Assembly (NCBI GenBank): GCA_025330725.1
Contig: JAIWND010000073.1
Coordinates: forward strand, 1 to 54,492
DNA: 54,492 nucleotides
Direction: 5' to 3'
DNA from: Chlamydoabsidia padenii
Taxonomy: Eukaryota > Mucoromycota > Mucoromycetes > Mucorales > Cunninghamellaceae
Made by a program: the position numbers and the translations under genes. The notes below the pieces were generated by a model that did no database searches, had not been told where the DNA came from, and worked only from the letters and a program-made list of their open reading frames with translations. Of the stretch, positions 47,207 to 54,492 are shown in pieces (position 1 is the stretch's first letter; each line of letters starts with the position of its first letter).

Positions 47207-49167
47207 CCACTACACGATTTCATCTCACCACTTCTGTCCAACCTCTTTACTATTTGCTGGAATTGGGTATACACTTCTTCGGACTGGCGGGTAGCCCAGG
47301 TAATCTCAATATACAAAAAGGGTAACACTGCAGATCCAGCAAACTATCGGCCGATTAGTCTGACCAGCACTTCCGGAAACTGATCGAAAAATGCCTCCAA
47401 AACACACTGATGATCAGCTCTCCCCCTCTGGACATGGCTCAAGGTGGTTTCCATTCTCAACACAGTGCTATGGATCAAGCTATCTGCCTGGCTTAATTAT
47501 GTCACCTATACACCAAACGACACAAACAACCCCCAGTTCTTGCCTTCCTCAACATCAAGTCAGCATACGACACAGTAGACCGACGAATCATCTGGCAGAA
47601 TCTCCGACAACATACACCACCCAAAATGCTCACTCTACTACGAAATCTCTTTGACGACGTATCCATCATCGTGCAGCAACAAAACTATCAAGCTCGTCCA
47701 TTCTCTCCAGCCACGGGTGTCCTCCAGGGATCGGTTCTATCACCATTCCTTTACTCAATCTACATCAACACTCTTCCAGCTCGTTTACGATCACGACCAC
47801 TCAACTATTCACCATCATCACTAGACTCATTGCTCTCTTCATTTAATTGCCTTCTTTATGCCGACGATGTTGCTCTGATAGGGGATCCACAAACGATACC
47901 ATTGCTCCTCCAACACTGCGAACAACACAGCATCCAACTAGGGTACCGATGGAATCCTCTCAAGTGCGTTATTTTGGACTCGACACCATCAACATCAACA
48001 TATCAGCTCTACGACACACTAATTCCTCACCACCCCCAGTTCCAGTATATGGGTATGCATTTTACAACCGGCGGCACCATCGATAAAGAAGGCCTGATCA
48101 AACACAACACGCACAAAACACTCAACTCGCTGGCTATTACGACTCTGGGCAAGACCATAATGAAGAAATTGGAACAAACACAAGACATCTGTCACCGACG
48201 TATCTATGGAGCACATGCACGATTCTCAACCACGGTCATGAAGCACCTCGCCAAGATTCCTCCGATGCACGGGCGGTACGACATCCTTCGAATCAAGTAT
48301 CTTGACCGATCTACACGACTACCTCCAGACTCACTCCTCGCCACCATCACACAGTTCACTACAACACACAGGCCTTCACCTAGGATTACCTCTTCACCTT
48401 GGTACAAGCTCTTGAAACACCCACTCTGGCAACAACGACTAGCAACAGACGATCCACCAAGACTAACACCATATCTTCGACAACTTCTGGATTCGATACT
48501 GGCAATGGAACAACAATCATCCATCCTCCTCAAACAATGCCGATCGACAAGAGGGATTGATCTGATCATGCGACCACCAATGCTACGCACACACAGAAGC
48601 CGTCTGATACGATGGAGACTGGGATGGATGACAGGTGGTATCCCAAAATCCTATGCCTGTGGGCAAGCATTATCAAAACAACACATCATCCAATGCTTTA
48701 ACTTACACTCTCGACTGTCCGTATCCAACGACCACCCTGATCCTCTCTCTCATGTCCTGAATCAGTTCCCGACAAGACCTCGATCCAAAACCATCATCAA
48801 GAAATGGCGCAAGTATTGGCCCATTATCACTACCATCCTCTTGGCCCTGGAGTTACTACAACACCCTCACCACATTGAACGACCTACACAACCCGATGAT
48901 CCTTTCCTCACTTGGCTGGCAAAGGCAGAACTACAATCGAAGCCTTAGAATAGGCTACATTCCTCCTCCTTCCACCCTATAATTTATTGTTATATTTATT
49001 TTTAGCTTACTTTTTACTCACTCTTCCCTTCACCTTTTATTCCATACTCTCCTGGTTTTTTTATTACAACTCTATCTTTTGAACTCAGTCGGAGCCGACT
49101 GTCTATCACTAGACCTGCGTTCATAGGCAATAATAAAAAATTAAATTCGTCCTCTCTCTTATTTAAC

Positions 49168-49606
49168 GAGTACATTCAAGTGCATCTCAAAGGTTGAATC
49201 TAAACCAAAAAGATTCTGGTGCTCACTACTCTTTTACAAAACAAAACTTACTTTTACTACCTTTGTTGCCATAACAACAACCAGTTACAGCCCCAACACT
49301 ACATTCTACCAGAATTAGCCGTAACAGAGGAGAGAGAAACAAAAAGAAGACTCTAGGATCTGTTGTTCATTTTCCAAGTTCCGCTGGTGTCAGCCCCGAC
49401 ACTTTTGAAAGACCGCCGAGACTATGTCGGGAGACGAGACCTTCCCTTTCCCGAAAAATCACGGGGATTTCAAATCCCGAAGGGTGGTTTTTTGGGGAAA
49501 AGCCACGAAAATGGAAGCCACCTCCTTATTTACTTCTTTTTCGCTTTTTTTTTTTTTTTTTTTTTTTTTTACTTCCTCTTCCACTTTTTAATCAAATCAA
49601 CTTATC
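49168..49606. other. spacer before the MULE/SWIM transposase
   Basis: AT-rich DNA with a T-run at 49546-49570 and a GGGATTT...AAATCCC inverted pair near 49465-49478. No gene is seen. It probably carries the promoter, and possibly the terminal repeat, of the next element. Confidence 0.5.
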
Positions 49607-52403
49607 ATGGACTCTACTCCACCTACCACTACTGCTCCTACTAGACGCTTTTGTAAAGGCTGCAAGACTACAAGATCCCTGGAATTGTTTGTCGGCAGGG
49701 AACGGGATTACAAGACCTGTGAAGAATGTCGCTTCCGTCAAACTTTACCAAAGCTTCCTCCTTCCACCAAGTTTGCCATTTCCGACATTGCCACCCGTTT
49801 TTTAGGTGTCAACGAAGTAGGTGAAAATGGTATTTGCCTTTCCATCGACATTCATATGGACGAAGTTCTGCAGGCTCATAACAATGCGCAACTTTTGCAG
49901 CTACTCATTGAAGAAGTCCAAAACGTTGATGGGTACGAATACTTTTTGAAGCACCTTGGTACCCCTGAACTCAAATTTTGTGAAGGGTTTGAAGCGGTTT
50001 GCTCTCAAGATACGGAAGGTAAACATGTATATTATATGTATGATGCATTGGATTGTCTAACCGATACTTATTTATTTTTTTATGAAAGCTTGTCACCAAA
50101 TCAATGAATCACTCTTGAGAAGGCGTTACCAACGAACGCAGTCCTATGATTGTAAAGGAAAGGTGCGTGGCTTTATCAACCGTCGTTACAATTGGATATA
50201 TCTTCAAGTCTGTCATGGTTTATCTCATCAAACACCAGCAACTTTGGAAACAACGATGCTCCGTACCAACGCGATGCCAGATGAAGTCAGGTCTTTTATC
50301 GTCTGTCGTATCCGGCATTTATCTTTACTTTATTTTTTTATTGTTTTTATTGTCTTGTTTGATCTATAAGCAAACAAGACAGGTTTTTTTTATTTTTATT
50401 TTTGTATTGCACATCTATAACTTGATTATAAACTCAGAAATGCAGGTACAAGATGAAGATGAGGCAGAGCCAATGAAATTAGGCTCAGCCGAAGATGAAT
50501 TTTTTTTTATATACAGATGTCATAACAAAGAGTTACTTTTTTTCTCTTAACTTTTATCTCATAATAAAAGATACATTGAAACCTCGTATTTTATACAGAC
50601 ATCTCATCGTCCAACATTCTGACATTATGAATCTCAATTGTGCCGAATTATATGATGCCGTTGTCAATAACTTTGGCTATGTGGTGAACCGTGGTCAAGT
50701 CCGGAATGCTTGGCGCAATGGGTTTGTCGCTAACTACAAGAAGCATGAAGATCAACTGGAATCATGTCGCATCCTAATCCGGGATCTTGGTGAAGAATAT
50801 GGCTGTGAAGAGGTAATGTTTGTTGGGGTAGTAGGATGGAAGTGGGGTGGATTTGGGGGGAGGGATCGAATGGTGTGGGGAAATTAGTTATAGGCCCTTG
50901 AATAGTAGTTTAGATATCTTAGTATAGATACCTTTTGACCTTTTACTAATAAAAACCGGTTAAACATGATGTATTGTTGTGTTGAATTATGTATTTGTAG
51001 TTGATTTTTCGAAGTGTTAATGGTGTGCAATATCTTGGGTATAAGACGGGATTTTTCGATCTTTTCGTTCAAAGTGATCAAGTAACTGAATATCATGTTG
51101 ACTCAACTTATAAGACAAATCGTGCTGGGTTTGAACTGTTTGGCGTTGTAGCAAACGTGTATGGTTCAGGATACCCTGTTGCATATCTTGTTTTGAAAGT
51201 TGATCCCAACATTGAACGCCCTGCTAATGGAACAGATACTATGAGGGTCACCGTACTAAGGTCGTTCTTCCAAACCATGAAAGATCAAGGGTTAAATCCT
51301 ACCTTTATGTTTTGTGATAAGGATCAAGCTGAAATCAATGCTATTGAAGCAGTATGGCCACCTCAGGAAAATCCAATTGTTCGACTATGTCTATGGCATT
51401 TAAGAAGAGCAGTTAAGACAAAACTTGCGCAAAAACATTCTGCCTCTTCCCCAATTTACTACCCTGGTGACGCCCAAAACGAATTTGATTTTGTGGACCC
51501 TTCTTTTAGGCCAGTGCCCAACACACAAAGACGTCCAACTGGGATCTTAGCAAATCTTGCTCAACGAAACACGATTACTGAAATGATGGGGGTGCACTAC
51601 AACCTTCATGAATCGATCCCGCAAGGTAAACCTCTCACCCAAAAAAGGAAATTCATGCCCAACGCTGTCGAAATTTTCAAAATAAAAGCTTGCATGATTT
51701 TCGGGATTTGAAAATTTTGCATGAAAGACTCACTTTAATATCGTTAGGTGCTACTTTTGTGAACAATGAAACCATTAGGTATAATTCGGCCAAAGAAATG
51801 TACAATTACTGTGTGGAACATGGGCTTAAGGATACCTGGGCCTATCTGTACAGAAATTGGTATACGCGAAACCAGTATAACCGCTGGGCAAAGTCGGCGA
51901 TCAATGGCATTGTACCAATTGGGAAGACAACGATGATGATAGAAGCACATTGGAAGGTTTTGAAACGAACGCACCTTTATCACTACAATCGCGCACGACT
52001 GGATCTTGTCACGTTCGTCATTGTCAAGCATTACTACCGTAAGCTTGTACATAAGTATGAATCAACGGTTGTGTATCGTCAAGAGACATCAACCTTTGAA
52101 AAGCGCTTCACCGAAGAATGGACCAAAAACAGTCGGCTACAGGTCAGTGGCACCCCATATGCAACAAATGTTGATCAATGGGTGTGTGGCTGTCCTGCTT
52201 TTATCAGAAGCCCCGTGTGCCAATGTAAACATCTGGTGAAGGCCTATCAATTTGCAAATGGAGTAACACGTTTGACAAACCGTGCCAATTTTATAAAAAA
52301 ATCACACACCACACCCTTTATTCTTTTTTTCCCGGTAAACATCATGACAAACACATACGATTTATTATTAGGTTTATTAATTGACCATACTGTTCTAACA
52401 TAA
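49607..52403 (+). CDS. MULE-type transposase with N-terminal CxxC zinc finger and SWIM finger
   Basis: Probable exons: 49607-50018, about 50088-50303, about 50570-50812, 51001-51625 and 51748-52403. An N-terminal finger CKGCKTTRSLELF...CEEC is common on fungal transposases. The second exon (CHQINESLLRRRYQRTQS, YDCKGKVRGFINRR) is a FAR1-like DNA-binding region. The MULE core has EYHVDSTYKTNRAGFELFGV (first Asp), MFCDKDQAEINAIEAVWP (second Asp) and RLCLWHLRRAV. A SWIM finger follows: WVCGCPAF...CQCKHLVKAY. No premature stop lies in the large exons, so this copy may be functional or recently active. The joins around 50300-50570 are uncertain because a hairpin repeat sits there, and the last 40 residues may be read-through. 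Confidence 0.75.
50304..50410 (+). repeat. hairpin element, copy 1
   Basis: Starts TGTCGTATCCGGCATT, then T-rich DNA, a perfect 10-bp stem GTCTTGTTTG/CAAACAAGAC (50352-50361, 50371-50380) with a 9-nt loop, and a T-rich tail (TTTTTTTTATTTTTATTTTTG). It lies in an apparent intron of the transposase gene. Confidence 0.75.
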
Positions 52404-52462
52404 TGTATTTCTAGACTACAAATCCTAATACGTACCACCCAGGCCACCTTCCAAGAGAGCAA

Positions 52463-52550
52463 TGTCGTATCCGGCATTGTTTATCTTTTATTTTTATTGA
52501 TTGATTACATAAAGTAATCAAGTCGAGTTTTTTATTTTTTATTTTTGAAG
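52463..52550 (+). repeat. hairpin element, copy 2
   Basis: Starts with the same TGTCGTATCCGGCATT, has the same T-rich arms and tail, but a different stem: TTGATTAC/GTAATCAA (52501-52508, 52514-52521) with a 5-nt loop. It lies just downstream of the transposase gene. Confidence 0.75.
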
Positions 52551-52983
52551 AGATGATCGACATATGTCAAGACCCTGACATTCGATTAATCGGGGAATGC
52601 TCCGCGCAGGACCACTCCCACAGGACTAAACAACAAGACGGAATTTAAAATACGTCTCGCGCAGGACCTAAGAAAAGTCGGACGTTGAATTACCGGTGGG
52701 AAGGGCCTGTGACAGGTGAGTAGTGAATGGACCAGAAAATATTCCCATATTTAATGCCGCTACCGATTTCTTTCGCTTTTCTTCTCCATTTTGTTAATTC
52801 ACTTCAGACATCAGTTTACTCTTTTTTATGGTAATACCCTTTATATCCTTTTATATACTATCTCCTTCCAACCAGTATAAATAGCCTTATTATTTTACTC
52901 AATAAAGATCTATCTTACATTTAACCAACTACTCGACTTTTTAACATTACGTTTTTTAACAATCTACTAAGCTTATAGTCAAC
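52551..52983. other. promoter region of the FAR1-type transposase
   Basis: Contains two CGCGCAGGACC words (about 52602 and 52656), AT-rich DNA and a TATAAATAG box near 52875, about 110 bp upstream of the start codon. It may include the element's terminal repeat, but its partner would lie beyond the right edge. Confidence 0.5.
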
Positions 52984-54492
52984 ATGTCCTCTAAACAATC
53001 TCTCCTCCCTACTCTTGGAATGGAATTCTCGACAATTAATGATTGTAGAACCTTTATTCAGGCATACGCTAAACAACAGGGTTTTGCGACTGGCACCACT
53101 TCAAGCAACAACAACTTGGGAAAACTCTCTTTGGCTTGTGTTCATCACGGTCAGTATCGCAAAGGGAAATCAACAAACGACGAAGATAATAAATCCGCAG
53201 TGCACGACGACGACATCATTGATCTTACCAAGAAGGTTTCCTCTGTCTCTGTCAAGAAACGCAATTGTAAAACTGGCCGGATTGGATGTCCTGTGAACTT
53301 CTTCTTCTACCGTGGCCGCGACGACACCCAGCAGTTTAGGCTAACAAAGATGGAACTGGAGCACAACCACCCCATGGCATTATCTCAAGCGACTTACCAT
53401 GTGCATCGCAAGCTGGACGATCAACAAGAAGCGAAGGTTTGGGATATGGTGTCAGCAAAAATACCACCTAGGGCGATCGTGGATCTTATGGCTCGGGATG
53501 GTGGAAATATGATCGCCAAAGATGTCGCTAACTTGAATCAACGACGATTTGCTGGATTGGATAACGCTGGATGCAAGGACATGGGCGGGTTTATAAACTA
53601 TTTGGAAGCCAATGGATACGAGGTGCGCTGGTTAAAGGATTCCGTCAACCGTACTGTGTGCTTCTTCTTTACTCACGAAAAGTGTATGCATATGGCAAGA
53701 CGATTCAACGAGGTGGTGGTGGTGGACGCTACTTACAAGACCAATCAGTTCCGCCTTCCTTTTGTCAACATGGTTGGGGTGAACAATGTGGGGTGCGACG
53801 ACAAAACACTGGCCAACTTTGCAATCGCTGGTGCCTGGATGGCGAAAGAATGCGAGGTGTCGTATACTTGGGTGATGGAACAACTACGAAACACTGTGTA
53901 TATGGGTGGAAAGTGGCAACCTGGCTTATTTGTTACTGACCAAGCGCAAGCTCTGATCAACGCTATCGAAAAAATATATCCTTTGTCTAACCATTTGCTA
54001 TGCTATGTCCACTTGATGAAGAACATGAAAACCAACACACTTCGCTACTTCACATCTGTCGAAGAATACAGCAAGGCGGAAATGGCATTCAAGAAAATGT
54101 GTCTTACGGAAACGCAAGAAGGTTTCGACAGTGCTTATGAAACATTGGTTGACTTGGCCCTGAAATTTACAAACGACAAAGGTGTGGCTGTGAAGGCATT
54201 TCTCAACAGGTAATAAAATACGATACAGTAATCTTGACATACTGTATAACAACGAACTAACTCCCCATACTTATGTTTCTTTATAGGCTGATGGTGACCA
54301 AAGAAACCGATGCAAAGGACCTGGAGAAGATGAAAAAATTAATGAAGAAATGGGCTGGCATGCATGCCAATAAACTGGCTCATTTTGGCTGTCGTTCGAC
54401 AAATCGGGTGGAAGGGGCACATGCGACCATGAAGTCGATTCTTTGGAATGCTGGAGGAAACCTACAAAAGGCATACGAAAGTATACACAAGC
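52984..54492 (+). CDS. FAR1/MULE-type transposase (partial at right edge)
   Basis: Exon 1 is 52984-54209; a GT-AG intron (54210-54286) leads in frame into exon 2, which runs off the window. An N-terminal FAR1-like DNA-binding region (FIQAYAKQQGFATG ... CKTGRIGCPVNF ... ELEHNHPM) shows the Cys/His pattern of WRKY-GCM1-type fingers. The MULE catalytic core follows: VVVVDATYKTNQFRLPFVNMV (first Asp), LFVTDQAQALINAIEKIYP (second Asp), LLCYVHLMKNMK, then NRVEGAHATMKS. No stop or frameshift is visible. It is either an active transposon gene or a domesticated FAR1-type regulator; a single copy without seen terminal repeats cannot decide. Confidence 0.88.

Larger units (their letters stand above)
45560..48948 (+). 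pseudogene. LINE C ORF2 (endonuclease and reverse transcriptase), decayed
   Basis: The APE-type endonuclease is clear: SLININGLNK, LTETWLQSP, ICGDFNARIEQ, and SSIIDWFVS with LGSDHKLMHF. A TGA at 46051-46053 sits where family members would have Trp (LFEQ-stop-ITEHH). RT follows: RRKAPGIDSITTEM, then the solo LTR, then WRVAQVISIYKKGN, NYRPISLTST, an NIKSAYDTVDR segment, GVLQGSVLSPFLYS and the intact active site LLYADDVAL. The first catalytic Asp of RT motif A appears as Asn. Frame changes lie near 46640, 47380 and 47600. The last 440 residues (47626-48948) are one open frame with a long C-terminal region. Confidence 0.88.
44162..49152 (+). mobile_element. LINE C: near full-length non-LTR retrotransposon
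   Basis: Flanked by a 15-bp duplication TCTCTCTTATTTAAC (44147-44161 and 49153-49167). It encodes an ORF1 and an EN-RT ORF2, and ends with a 3' tail that contains a perfect CAGTCGG-AG-CCGACTG hairpin (49088-49103) and AATAAAAAATTA. It is interrupted by a solo LTR (46833-47206). It belongs to a different LINE family from LINE A (different RT wording, no C-terminal zinc knuckle of the same kind). Confidence 0.9.

Overview
The window is nuclear DNA of a fungus, most likely an early-diverging filamentous one (Mucoromycota, Mucorales-like). This is an inference from three things. The genes carry many short introns of about 55-95 nt with GTAAG/GTATG donors and T/C-rich acceptors. The housekeeping proteins are fungal in type (Sip5-like, a Cet1-type RNA triphosphatase, Pex3, a Rho1-type GTPase). 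The right half is a dense deposit of LINE, LTR, Helitron and Mutator-like (MULE) elements. No rRNA, tRNA or CRISPR was found.

Positions 1-28.2 kb are the gene-bearing part. On the + strand, in order: a Sip5-like zinc-finger protein (1509-2633), an M20-family amidohydrolase (3006-4592), an unknown proline-rich protein (4822-5774) and a propionyl-CoA/acyl-CoA synthetase (5947-8333). On the - strand: an HMG-box transcription factor (8680-9635) and ribosomal protein L35/uL29 (9935-10743). RPL35 is divergent from a Kelch-BTB protein (10921-12933, +), which converges on a bHLH factor (13403-14526, -). After about 3.7 kb of gene-poor DNA with degenerate repeats come PEX3 (18277-20242, +), a Rho1-type GTPase (21070-22443, +), the mRNA-capping RNA 5'-triphosphatase (22669-23938, +), a complex I LYR subunit of NDUFA6 type (24115-24556, -) and a 947-residue Kelch-repeat membrane protein (25049-28199, +). 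These look like independent housekeeping and regulatory genes, not a pathway cluster. Exon joins were checked codon by codon, and all listed multi-exon models stay in frame.

Positions 28.8-54.5 kb are transposon territory. In order: two protein-like exons of unknown gene (28832-29258); a Helitron relic with repeated zinc-knuckle exons and an internal deletion (29458-30990); a MULE with about 165-bp terminal inverted repeats and a decayed transposase (31565-35116); a 5'-truncated LINE (LINE A, 35383-39274) interrupted by a solo LTR with perfect 5-bp duplications; the 5' piece of a second LINE (LINE B, to 39631); an LTR joined directly to a 5'-truncated Ty3/gypsy pol with a different 3' LTR (39632-44116); a near full-length LINE of the B type (LINE C, 44162-49152) interrupted by another solo LTR; a MULE/SWIM transposase gene (49607-52403); and a second, apparently intact FAR1-type transposase running off the right edge (52984-54492).

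The most unusual signals are these. (1) The P-loop lysine codon of the Rho1 gene appears to be assembled through two successive one-nucleotide exons. (2) The repeat architecture at 35.3-44.5 kb is explained by unequal recombination between two copies of the same LTR. (3) Two unrelated LINEs use the same target sequence. (4) A LINE 3' tail lies just upstream of the Rho1 start codon. (5) A pair of hairpin elements has conserved flanks but different stems.
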